Shown: positions 1-12,653 of the stretch, in pieces
Position numbering within the stretch: position 1 is the stretch's first letter
Layout: each line of letters begins with the position of its first letter
Assembly: GCA_022661535.1 (NCBI GenBank)
Contig: JAKULF010000006.1
Span: forward strand, 1 to 64,000
DNA: 64,000 nucleotides
DNA from: Eutypa lata
Lineage: Eukaryota > Ascomycota > Sordariomycetes > Xylariales > Diatrypaceae
Direction of reading: 5' to 3'
Notes under the pieces: generated by a model
The model's database searches: none
Seen by the model: the letters and a program-made list of their open reading frames with translations, nothing else
What the model was told of the DNA's origin: nothing
Program-made: the position numbers and the translations under genes

Positions 1-3000
1 TTTAAATTAAATAATCCTTTTTATTTATTAATTTATTTATAATTTTTAAATATAAAACATAATATTAAACTTATATTTAAATTAAAATAAAATAAATTTT
101 ATAATTTACGTATAAATAAATATAATAATTTTAATCTTATTATAATATTTAATAACGTAATTAATAATAATATTAACATTAATATAAAATAAATTATTAA
201 TATTAATAAATTAATATAAATTAATTAAAACATTATATTAATTTAAATAAATATTATTACATTACAAATTAAAAAAATATTAATTTTTATTTTATTTTTA
301 TAATTAATATAAAAGCTTTTTCGCATATTTTTCAATAATAAAAACGTATAAACTTAAAATAAATTTTTTCTTTAATTATCTTTATTATTTTTATTAATTT
401 AAAAATAATATAAACTTAAATAATAATAACGTTAATAACGATTTATAATATTATTAAATTATTTTTAAAAATAACGTTTATTTTAATTAAATTTTAAACT
501 TAAAGTATTACTATTATCGTTTTAACATAATTTTAAAATTTTAAATTTATAACGATAACGTAATAATTTATATTTTAACGAATTATAATAAAATCTTTTT
601 ATTAATATATTAAAAAAATTATTATTAAATTAATATAATATAAAAATAATTATTATTACGGCTTTATTATTTAAATCGAAATTAAAAATCCTTTAAATTA
701 AATTTTCGTATTAAAATAATATTACGAAAAAACTTATTTTTTAAATAAAAATGTTATATTATAATATAAAAGTTTTCTCGTAATAAATAACGAAAAAATA
801 ATATATATAACTTTTCGTTTAAAGTTTTTTAACGATTAAAATTTAATATATATTAATATAAACTTTATTAATAAACATTTATTAAACTTAAAATTATAAA
901 TATTAAAAAAATATTTAAATAATAAATAAACGCTTTATATTCGTACTTTTTTAAATATTAAAACGAACGTATTTCTTTAAAATTATTAATATAACGCAAA
1001 ATCCAATTAAATAAAACTTAAACTTTAAAAATATTTAAATTTTTTAAAGCTTTTCGTAAATCTTTTTTATTAATAAATTATTTATAATAATACTTATTAA
1101 TATAAAACTTATTATAATTACGAATTTAATATTATATTAACGTATTTAAAATAATATAATAAAAATTATAATATTTTATAAAGCGTTTATTCTTTTACTT
1201 TATAATATATTTAATATATATTTAATAAAATATATTATATTAACAAGGTTTTATAAAATTAATAAATTCTTTAAAAAATAACAATAAAAAAAATAAAGCT
1301 TAAAAATAATTAAATTCGTTAATAAAAATATAACGTATGAAAAGCATAAATAAATAATAAACTTTTTTTAAATTTTAATATAAAACAATTTTAAAAAAAA
1401 CGAATTTAAAGTTTAAATAAATATAAAATTAATTTAATTCGAATTAATTTATTAATATATTCGAAACGATAATTTTATTATATATATTAACATTTTTATT
1501 ATTAACTTTATTTATTAATTTAATATTTATTAATATATTATTAATATTTATAATCTTTTAAATATAAAATTAATTAAAAATAAAATTATTTTTCGAAAAA
1601 AATTATAACGATTTAAAATAAAATTATAATATTTAAAATAATAATAAAATAAATAATTAAATTATTATTTAATTACTTATTTACAAATACGAAATCGACG
1701 TCGAAATTATTATTATATCTTTAATATTATTTTACTTTCGATAAAACGAAAAATAATAATATTAAAATTTTCGAATAAAAAAATAATTTATTATAAACCT
1801 TATTAATATTACGAAAAAATAAATAATATAACTACGATATTTATATTATTAATTACGAATTTAAAAAAATTAATAATATTTATATAATAAATAAATATAT
1901 TATATAAATATTAACGCTTATATAAATCTTTATAATAAAGAATTTTTTAAAGAATTTTAATAATATTAAAAATAAATAAAACATTTTTAAAATTTAAATA
2001 ATTCTTTATTAAATATAAATTTAATAAATTACTTTCTTTTTTATTATTTTTATTATAATATTTCTTATAAATATTATTTTATATTAAATAAATATTAAAT
2101 TATTTTTTTTAATAATAAAAATAATAAATTATTTTTTTATTATAAAAACTTTATTAAATTACTTTTTAATATTAATATTCTTTTATATTATTAAATTTTT
2201 TTAATTCTTTTTATTATATATAAATAATATCTTATTAAAATTATAAAAAAAAATATTAAATTTCGAATATACTTTAAAACGACCGATTAAATTACGTATA
2301 AAACAAAAACAATTAATAAAATTTCAAAGGTTAAATAAACGTTTAAAATTACGATTATAAATAAAGTCGAATAAGCGAAATAATACACTTTTATTACGTA
2401 AATTATATAGCCTCGATTTGCCGTAATTTCAACTACGAATTAAACATTTTTCGAATAAAAAACTTAATTCGTTAAAATATAATAAAAACAACTTAATTTA
2501 AAAATATTAAAGTTATTATTATTATAAAATTAATTTTTAAAAATTTAAAATTTAAAAAAGTTTTTTATTATAATGCCGTTAAACTTAATAACGACGTTAA
2601 ATATTAACTTATAATTTTTAAATAACGATTATCGCGAATATATTAAACTTATTTCGTTTATTTAAATAATATTTATCGTTAAGGAATTAATATATAAAGT
2701 TTTAATAACGAATAAAAAAAATTAACTTTAATAATAATTTATTTATCTTTAATAATAATTATAAATACTTAAATTATAACTTAAGATAATTAATATTAAA
2801 AAAATATTAATAAATATTTATTATAAAAAATAAAAACCTTATATTAATTTATTAATTTTAACGATATAAAATGCATTTATTTATAATATAAAAATTAATA
2901 TAAAAATTAATAAATTAATTTATATTCTTTTATTTATAACATTAAATATAAGTCTTTTATTTTATATTAAAATCCATAATAAATATTTTTAAATATAAAA

Positions 3001-6000
3001 ATATAATAATATAAATACAAAAGAAATTAACAGCGAAATACTAGCGAATAAAAAGATAAAGTTTAATGAAATAAAGTTAATGCTTAAAAAAACAATAATA
3101 AAGGTAAAATTATATAACGTATATTTAATTAAATAAAAGCATTCTTTTTAAAATTAATTAAATTATTAACGTTATTTAAGTAGTTATTAATATATCATTA
3201 AAGTCGTTGAAATTCTTTATCGGCTTTAAATCGATTAATAATCGAAGAATATTCTTTATTAATTACTTAAATCGTATTAACTTTGTTTTTACTTCGAATT
3301 TTACGATTAATTTTCGAAAAACTTAAAATAAAAATATTCTTCGAATATAATAAATTTAAAATAATTAAAAAATTTAATATATTTATTATATTAAAATCGT
3401 TTTATTAAATATTATAACTTTCGTTATATTATATTAAATACGTTTATATATAAATAAATTTAAAATTATAATAAATATTATTTAAATAATATATAACTTT
3501 ATTTAATATTTAAAATAAAAATTATTAAAAAACATTAAAATATTTTAATATTTTTAAAATTTATTTTATTTTTAATTATATTATTTAATTTATAAATATT
3601 ATTAAAAATATACGTTATTTTTAATATAAATATAAACGAAAATTAAAAACTTTTAATTATTACTTTAAACTTTATAAATCTTTATTAATATATATTAAAT
3701 TTTAATTAATAATAATAATTAAATAAAACTTATTAAATATTTGTATTTTAATATAAAGCATTTTCGTAATATTATAAAAAAATTAAAACGAAAATTTAAA
3801 AATTAAAAATATATAAAATATATAAATCTTTTAAAATCTTTTTTATTATGTTTTTAAAAATATAATTTATTTTAATTAAAAATTATTTTATATTAAATTT
3901 AAATTTCGAAATTATATTATTAATTTATATAAATAATTACGAAATTAAATAATTATTAAATATATAAAGTATTTATATTTATTATTATAAAAACTTTAAA
4001 TTAATTAAGTTTTTAATATAGATTTCTTTATTTAATTAAATATATTTTATTTTTTAATTTATATTTTTAATTTATTTATATTTAATTTTATAAATTTATA
4101 AATTTATAAATTTAAATAATTTAAATAATATTATATTAAATATTTATTTAAATAATAATATTTTTAATTATTTATTTTTAAAATTAATTATAAATAAATA
4201 AATAAAATATAAATAAATAAATAAAATATAAATTTATAATATAATAATTAATATTATAAATATAATAATAATAATATAAAACTTTTAAATTTAAATATAA
4301 TTAAATAAAATATATAAATTATAAATTTATAAATTTTATATATATTAAAAAAATTTAATTTAAAAAAGAATTATAATTATAATATAAAATTTAATTATAA
4401 AATAATTATAAAACAATTTTAATAATTTAATTTAATTATTTTAATTAAAAAATATTTTATATTAACTTTAAATTATTTAATTATATTATTAAATATTAAT
4501 TAATTACGTAATAAATACTTTAAAAAAATATTTTTATTATTATAATAACTTTTAATTAAATGTATTTATTTCGAAAAATATATTTATAATTTATAATTAT
4601 AATTAATTAAATATATTATCTTTTTTTAATTTATATATTTAACTTTTTAAAAATTAATTTTATAAATTTAAATAATTTAAATAATATTATATTAATTATT
4701 TATTTAATTATTAATTATTTAATTTTGAATTTAAATAATAATAATTTTAATTATTTATTTTTAAAATTATATATAAATAAATAAAATATAAGTTTTTAAT
4801 ATAATAAATTTATATTATAATAATTATAATTTAAAATTTTTAAACTTAAATTTTATTTAATAAAATATAAAATTATAAATTTATTTTATAAATTTATAAA
4901 ACTTATATATATATAAAAATATTATAATTTAAAAATAAATTATAATAATAATATAAATTTTAATTATAAAATAATTTTTAATTAATTTTAATAATTTAAT
5001 TATTTTATATATATAATGATTTTTAAATTTAAATTTTAATAAAAGAAATTTAAAATTTTTAAAATTAAATTAATTATTATTTAATAAAAAACATTATTTT
5101 AAAAAAGTAATTTTCGTAATTTATTTATAAATGAAAAGTTATATCGTTTTTTTTAAACGTAACGATAAAAAAATTTATATTTTATATTTTTTAAAACGTA
5201 ATTATAAATTTAAAAAAACTTTAAATTTTTATAATATTTTTTTAAATTATATTTTAAATATATTTTAAATATATTTTAAATATATTTAAATTTATTTTTA
5301 TAAAAAAGTATTTTATTTTTTATTTTTAAATTAAAATATTAATTATTTTATTTATTAAAAAAACAATTTTTATAATTATTTATATATAAAATAAAAAAAT
5401 TATAAAAATAAAAAATAAAAAAAATATATTAAATTATTAAATATAATTTTAAATAAAAACGAATTTATAATTTCGTTATTATAATTCGTTTAATTAATAA
5501 ATAAATAAATCGTTCGTATATTATACGAAATATATTTTCGTTATAATATTTATTTATCTTTTTAAAAATAATAAAAATAATAATATTTTTTAAAATAATA
5601 AAAATAAACTTTATAAATTTTAAAATTTAAATTTAAATTTTTTTATTTTTTATTTAAATAAAAACTTAAAACGTTTTATTATATATTATATAATTAATAT
5701 AAATATAAAAAATAATAAATAATAAAAAATAATTTAAAACGTTATTTAAACGTTTTATAATAAAATTATTTTTTTATATTATATATAATATAAAAGAAGG
5801 TTTAATATTTCGTTTATAATTAAAAATAATTAACGTTTATATAATTAAAAAATGTTATTATTAATTTAAAAAAAATTATATATAAAGTCTTTTTTTAATA
5901 ATTATAATTCTTTTTTATATTTAAAAAATTTTTAAATTCGTTTTAAATATAAATAATATTATAATATTACGAAATAAAAATATTATTTTTTATTATTTAT

Positions 6001-8880
6001 AATATTAATATTTTATAATATAAAATATTTATTTTATTAATTATATTTATTATTATTTTATTTTTATTTATAAATAAAAATATTTTAAAAATATTTTAAA
6101 AATACGTTTATTTTTAATTTTTATTTAAATCTTTAAAAATAATATCGATTTTAAATATACGTATAATTTCGTTATAATTTTATTTTATTTTATTATATTA
6201 TAATTATAATTATAATAAAATTTATTAATTATTATTATTACTTTATAAAACATTTATAATAAATATTATATTAATTTTTTTAATTTTCTTTTATTAATAA
6301 TAATAATTATTTTCGTTTAATAAATATAAATTAATTACACGAATTAAAATTAAATTTTTAATAAAAAATTAAATTTTAATTTTAAAAGTTTTTATTTGTT
6401 TTAAATCGAAATTTAATTTATTATAATATAAAAATTAAAATTAATAAAAAAGATTTTTTTAAAAATATTATTTAATATATTTAATATAAATAAATTAATA
6501 ATATTTTTTATTTAATATATTAAAATATTAAAATTAAAAAGCTTTAATTTTTAAATTTTAAATTATTTCGTAATATATATATTTAAATTATAATATTTTC
6601 TTTAATTATTAAAATTAATATATAAAATTAAAGTTTTTTTAAAAAAAATTATATTTTTAATTTTTAAAAAAAATATTATTAAAAATAATGTTATTAATTT
6701 AAACGATATAAACGTTAAACGAAATAATCTTTTTTTCATTATATCGTTTATAATTTAAAATTATTATAAATATATATAAAATTTTAAAAATTATTTAATT
6801 AATGTTTTATAAAATTAAAACGTTATATTTTAAATATATTTTAATTAATTATTTAATATTAATAATATTAATTTATAATTTTATATAAATATAATATTAA
6901 TTTTATTTATATATATCATTTTTAATATTATATTATACGTTTATAACTTTTTAAAAATATTAATTTAAACGTAATATAATTATTTTTCTTTTATTAATTA
7001 AATTTATTATTAAATATAAAGTTATTTTTTATTAATCTTTTTAAATTATTTAATCTTTTTTAAAATGATAACGTTTTATATAAATAAAAATTAATTTAAA
7101 AGTTTTTTATTTATTTATTTAAAAAATAATTAAATAAATTAAAAAATAAATATTAATTTATTATTATTATTATTATTATTTTTAAAAACGTAATTTAATT
7201 TTTTAATTTTTTAATTTTTATTATTTAATATATTTTTTTTTAAAAATTATAATAAACGAATTTAAAATATTAATATTAAAATTAAAGTGAAAATCATTTA
7301 ATTAAAAATTATTTTAAAAAAATTCGTATTTTTATTTTTATTTTTTTTATTTTTTTATTCGTATTTTTCTTTAATATAATTATAATATCGTTTTAATTTA
7401 AATTACGAAAAATAAATATTATAAATATAAATAATAATTTATTAAATTAAATAAAAACAAATTTTAATTTTAAATAATTTTAATATTATTATTTAATTAA
7501 TTATTTAATAATAAATAATTAAATTTTAATAAATTATATATTATTATTATTATTATTAATTATTTATATTAATTATATTAATAAATTATATTTATTAAAA
7601 TTATAATAATTAAAATTTTTAATAAAATTTTCATTTTTAATTTAATAAATATAAATATAATTATTATAATAAAAAATTAAAAATTTACGTTTTAATATTT
7701 TTATTAAATATAAATTAAAAAAATTAAAATTATTTTTTATTTAAATAAATTAAAATTAATTAATTATATATATTTATATTTAAAATTTTCGTTTTAATAT
7801 AATAATATAAAAAAATTTATTTATATTTATTTATATTTAAATAAATTATTAAATAAAAAGATTTATTTTTTATTTTATATATAAACGAAAATATTTTAAA
7901 ACTTTTTATTTTATATATAAAGTTTAATTAATTATTTCGTTAATAATTATTTTTTTAATTAATTTTTTTTAAAAAATATATTATTTTATTATTTTATTAT
8001 AAAAAGATAATATTTATTTCGTAAAAATCTTTTATATATTAATAATTTTTTAAAACTTAAAATTTAAAGATTTTATTATTAAAACGTAAACGTTTATAAA
8101 ACGAAAATTATTTTAAATATATATATTAAAAATATATATAATAATTTTAATTTTAATTTTTTAAATATTTAATATTATAAAAAAATTTATTATATAAAAA
8201 AGATAATAATAATAATTTATTTATTTTTTAAAAATAATTATATTTAATTTAAGTTTTATTTTATAAAAAAAATAAAATGTTTAAAATTAACGAAATTAAA
8301 TTAAAAAATAAATATTATTAATTTTATATTTAATAAATTAAATTATTTAATAATATTAAAAATAATGTTTTTAAAAAAATTATTTTAATAAAATATATAT
8401 TAATTTAAATATTATGTTTTAATTTTATTTTAATATATTTAAAATTTAAATTATTAATAATTATAATAATAAATCGTTTAATTTCTTAATAAATATAACG
8501 TATTAATTATTAATATAAATGTTAATTATATATTTTTAAATTTAACTTTTAAATATAAAATAAATTTAAATTTAAATTATAATTATTTTTAATAATAATT
8601 AAAATAAAGTTAAAATAAAGTTTTTTAATATTTTTAAAATTCGAATAATAAGTTTAAAATTAATTTAATTTTTCGTTTTTTTAATTTTTTAAAAATTAAT
8701 TATTAATATTAATACGTAATCTTTCGTTATAACTTTTAATATATAAAAAATTAAAACAAATATTATAATAACGTTATAATATTTAAAAGCATTTACGAAT
8801 ATAATAAAAGTTAATCGTTTAAATTTAACTTTAAAAAAACATTTAAAATTAAAAAATAAAATTAAAATCCGTTGTTTTTC
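1..8880. repeat. AT-rich isochore, probably RIP-degraded repeats
   Basis: The block is almost entirely A and T, and no open reading frame of useful length is present on either strand. Remaining C and G are strongly concentrated in CpG (many ACG and TCG trinucleotides), while TpG and CpC are scarce. RIP in ascomycetes converts C to T, preferring CpA, in duplicated DNA, which would leave this pattern; the link to RIP is inference. Slightly less degraded islands lie near 2280-2460 and 3020-3320, but I cannot identify the ancestral element. Composition changes sharply between about 8870 and 9000, where ordinary sequence with gene remnants begins. Confidence 0.85.
3958..5010. repeat. Diverged direct repeat inside the isochore
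   Basis: Two blocks, about 3958-4450 and 4515-5010, share the same order of words despite being AT-only. The stretch from 4111 reappears from 4667 (offset 556), and an AATAATTTAA-containing stretch near 4421 reappears near 4990 (offset about 569). Flanking words such as ATTATTATAA followed by ACTTT or ACTTTT also match. The copies differ by substitutions and small indels. Low complexity makes some agreement expected by chance, so a dot plot is needed. A duplicated unit of this kind is what RIP would target. Confidence 0.5.
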
Positions 8881-9057
8881 CGATATTTATGTTTAATTTA
8901 AAGATATACAAAAATAATAAAGCTTATAATATAAGCAAATTGTATATAAACGCAGGTCTTGGCAAAATATAAGTGTAAAAAGAGAAAGTTGTAAAAGGAT
9001 GAACCACCTTACGAAAAAAGGCCTGAATGATCAGTCAAGGCACAATAATCCTCGTAA

Positions 9058-10571
9058 AATCTCGAGCGTGACTTCTTAAGAGATGCGGTTATTAAGTTAC
9101 GGGCTCAGCTCTGCCGCGTTGCAGGGGACGCTGGGGCTACAATCAATATTTCGACATAGAATAATCGAGACGAGGAATACACGTTCGGTATGGTTGAACA
9201 CACGATGGTTGTGCTCAAGCTTGCAGCGGAGACAGTGAAGCACCTTCAAGCGTGGCTGGAGAAAAAAGCACCGCCTTCACCTCCATCCTTCCTACCGTTC
9301 CCAACCAAGAAAGCCAATCCAACCATGACCACAACTGCTATTACATACCAACTTTTCCAAAAGACACCCCAAGAGATATGCACTGCCATCCCTTCCTCGT
9401 GCCGTATTCCACGTGTGGAAGAGGTCCTAAGGACAGATCTTGTGGGTAAATTCTAACGTCGAACAGAGAAGATTATAACAGACTTGTCCAAATAATCACT
9501 ACGCGCTCTTCGGCGCCATGTTCCGCCCTAGCTACGATACAATAACAAAAAGGGAGATCTGATAGACCATCTCCTAAAATGGCGGATTACGTTCCATGGC
9601 ACGGAGAGGCAACGCGTGCCCTCTATCGTCCGGCACGGATTCCTTAAACCTAGCAATAAAAATCATAGTACGGGAGAGACCCATGGGATCTGCTGCGGTT
9701 CAGCTTACAGGCAGGGTATTAATAGCTCCCCGAGTGCTGACTTCTCTCTGCCGACTTCTCTCCTAGCTATACAGACGATACCTGCCATGCCACAAAGCCC
9801 GGCGAGTTCTTTGGCGTGAAGATTATCGTATCCGCAACTCTCATGGGTCGTTGCGCTTCGATTTGCAGAGAAGACAATTGGCGGGATCAGGCCAGGTCCT
9901 ACAACGGTAGCGACGCCCATGTTTTTAACCGTGAACTCGAATATGTAGTCTTCGATTCTGCACAGATAATACCTGTCTATCTCATCCATATTGACTGGGG
10001 TTAGGAGAACGCTGAGCACTTCGAGTCCCTCCCTACCGATCCAACACACTATGCCCCAACTACTAGAAAAATACACCGAAGACTACTTCAAGATGTACGG
10101 TGGCCTGGTGAAGTTGCACGCCAGAAGGCAGCTATTTATGCCAGGGCTTCTAAGTATTTCCCCTGCGACAATGGCCCTTCGACAGGAAGGAGATTCGTTG
10201 TCGAGGACGTTGCCGAGCCGGATGATGATGAGGAAGAATATGGGGAGTACCAAGCCTATCGAATTGAGGAAATGCAGGATAAGTCGAATATTCGTTTTTA
10301 AAGCTGGGTAAAAGGCGTGGAAGAAGAAGATGAAGCTAAGCAGCAACCAAACTCAGGGGCTGTAGTCGGTGAGCATGTAAATGAGCGTACGGGTAGTCAA
10401 CAGGGTGTTACCACGAAAAGAGAATACGGACCAGGATTATTGTCGTAGGATGATGTTCCTTTACCACGGGATCACAGTCCAGGATATAACAATAGACAAA
10501 CAGCCGAATCTGAGGAGGACGACGGCCATGATTTCTGCCTGGGTCGGCTCGTGGCAGAGAATATGACATGA
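9058..10571 (+). pseudogene. Broken PARP-type ADP-ribosyltransferase domain gene
   Basis: A long coding-like frame runs from about 9058 to 9745 and continues one phase over from about 9747 to 10571, so at least one frameshift lies near 9745-9770. In-frame stops are at 9157, 9454, 9493, 9529, 10002, 10299 and 10446. The reading carries hallmarks of the PARP catalytic fold: an HGT triplet (His codon at 9595), SIVRHGFLKP downstream, then an AY..GI.SSPSADFSL block in which the usual Tyr of GIY reads Asn, then KPGEFFGVKIIVSATLMGRCA. An acidic DDDEEEYGEYQ linker follows near 10230. Some fungal PARP-domain proteins carry a C-terminal E2-like domain; none is readable here. It lies next to the RIP isochore. 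TAG stops where TGG is plausible fit C-to-T change on the other strand. The family call is fairly firm; the exact relative is inference. Confidence 0.7.
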
Positions 10572-12653
10572 TGCTTGCTAATAATTCCGCATCGGTTACT
10601 AATTAATGCAGTATTTCTCTATAGGTTTTTTTTGGCTATATTTACTTTAAAGTCCCTTCGACTTTAATTGTGGGCAATAATATCAACCCAGGTATATAGC
10701 ATTAGGTTCTCAGTCTCGAGGGATAGATCGGTACGTGGGCAACCGAATATCTAACATATAAACTGATCCTTTATTTCATTCGAAACCCGGTAATTTCCTT
10801 TGCTAACACACGACGTATGGATAAATATTTGCTTGAGATCGACGCTAATATTACGAGGAGCAAGAGGCGGATATATAGATATCAACATGCTAAGATTTGC
10901 GAATGACAAAGAAACGTCTGTATCCGTAGTATTGATGTTATGTTAAGATGTGCTTCTTTAATCCTTGGCTTTGATCCGGGTTCCCTTTGGCCTTGCTACA
11001 ATAGGGAGTTGGAAGATGTTATTATTTATTATATCATAATTATCATACTTAGGCATAAGAACTCCCATTTTAATTTATTGGGATATGAGGAATAGTTGCT
11101 CTAGCATGAGTGACTTTGTGGTTTTCTATTAGTGCGATACAAAGTAGGTTGATATAGAATACCCCTTTTCCGTTGGCCTGTCTGGAATTAAAGTGAACGC
11201 TCTACGCTAGTGAAGCAAATACCTTTAAAGGGGGAGTGAGTTGTATTCTCACAGCCATAGTTAGAGTGGAGGGCTAGAGTGCTGCATCTAATCCATAACA
11301 ACACTTTTAACTCAGACAAGTGAGCATGGCGGAGACCGGCACCTACGCATACTCTGCCCAGAACCTCGAGATATTAGGTTCATGCTACGAATACCTGGGT
11401 TACACCTAATATTAATCTGGAACGTAAAACCCGCGGATTATCAGGAACAGATAATCATTACCAGTGATGAATTTTATCTCCCCCCTTTCCTAGAGCCCCT
11501 ATCGGAGCTATATTTACTTGACGAACAGGTGAACAAGTTTGTGCGATATAATCCTGTGATTGTTGTCGAGTAATGCTAGGGAATAAAGTATATGTTAAAT
11601 ACCTTGTGGCAATATGACATGCAATGCCAGCCGGTAGTTTCCACATAGCCTCCCTTCTGTCTGACGGACAAAGTTGCCACCTTGCAGAATTATTCATATC
11701 TAAAACCAAGCTGTGTCCTCTCTATTGCCATATCCGCCTCACTACAACAAGCCCATGTACGCCATTATGACGCCATCGTGCCTTCTTTTATTTTATTTTT
11801 ATTTTTATTACGAGAGGAACTATTCGGCGCCAGCCTACGATGAGTGGAAAACCTGTCCCATTCAGGATATTGTTTCCGTGGCCCACGTTTCCTGTAATAT
11901 TTATGAATACGCTAGTCAAATGCAGGAAGGAAAGGTTAATCTGAAATCAGTCCGTGTTGCTGTCCACATCGGTTGACGCAATACCTAGATGCTTGATACT
12001 CAAGATGATGCAATCACTAGTGTGGGGTGATAAATAGCAATAACCGATCATGTGAGTACTTAGATGATTCAAAGCAGCCAGCCTAAGTAGCTTGTGTCGA
12101 TTGGACATATAATCTACGGCAGTTGAATTCCTCTCTTGCCCGTAATTTGCATGCGCTGGTGAGATTTGATGTAGGCTTGCTCGCTATCATACAACTATGA
12201 CATGAGTGAATATGAATAATAATCCACAGTAGATTCCGAACCTACGACGTACCCAATGCGCCAAATACATCCCTGCGGTGAATTGACATAGTAGAGTTAG
12301 TATAATTTGCCCATAATGCCATGCATTGCATCAATATACTCCAAACCCCGAGAAATCTCGCCATTTTGCCCACAGATGAGCTTATACACGCCACATCGCA
12401 ACCTCGTTCGTCGAGGAATCCTTATCGGCCCCTCCGAAACCCGGATCAGATGTATTCGCGACCATGAATTAAAACCAGCCATCGATTGTGAGCTTGGAGC
12501 CAATCTTCCACGTCCGTGGTAACATGGTAGCTTTAGCTTGGACCTGCATCGATGCTATGATGGGGAGGGGGGGCTTTATATATTGAATGTGTTTCCCGGT
12601 TTAAAATTTTAAGGTTCAGATTTGATTCAACTGAGTAATTATCTGGTAACAGC
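10572..12653. other. Intergenic DNA with possible gene debris
   Basis: No complete gene is supported across these 2.1 kb. Short open stretches at 11326-11406, 11382-11573, 11713-11976 (plus) and 12297-12503 (minus) have a somewhat protein-like composition, but none matches a family I recognise and they do not join by obvious splice sites. They may be further decayed genes beside the isochore. The last 150 bp, with a G run near 12560 and a TATATA at 12576, would be the promoter of the transporter starting at 12654. Confidence 0.5.

Noticed and set aside
9705..10076. 123-aa open frame on the minus strand
   Set aside because: It lies antisense to the PARP-like pseudogene, whose plus-strand reading matches known motifs; the minus frame has none.
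12215..12275. tRNA-like A-box and anticodon arm (CGG loop) on the minus strand
   Set aside because: No B box or acceptor pairing follows at the required spacing; probably chance.
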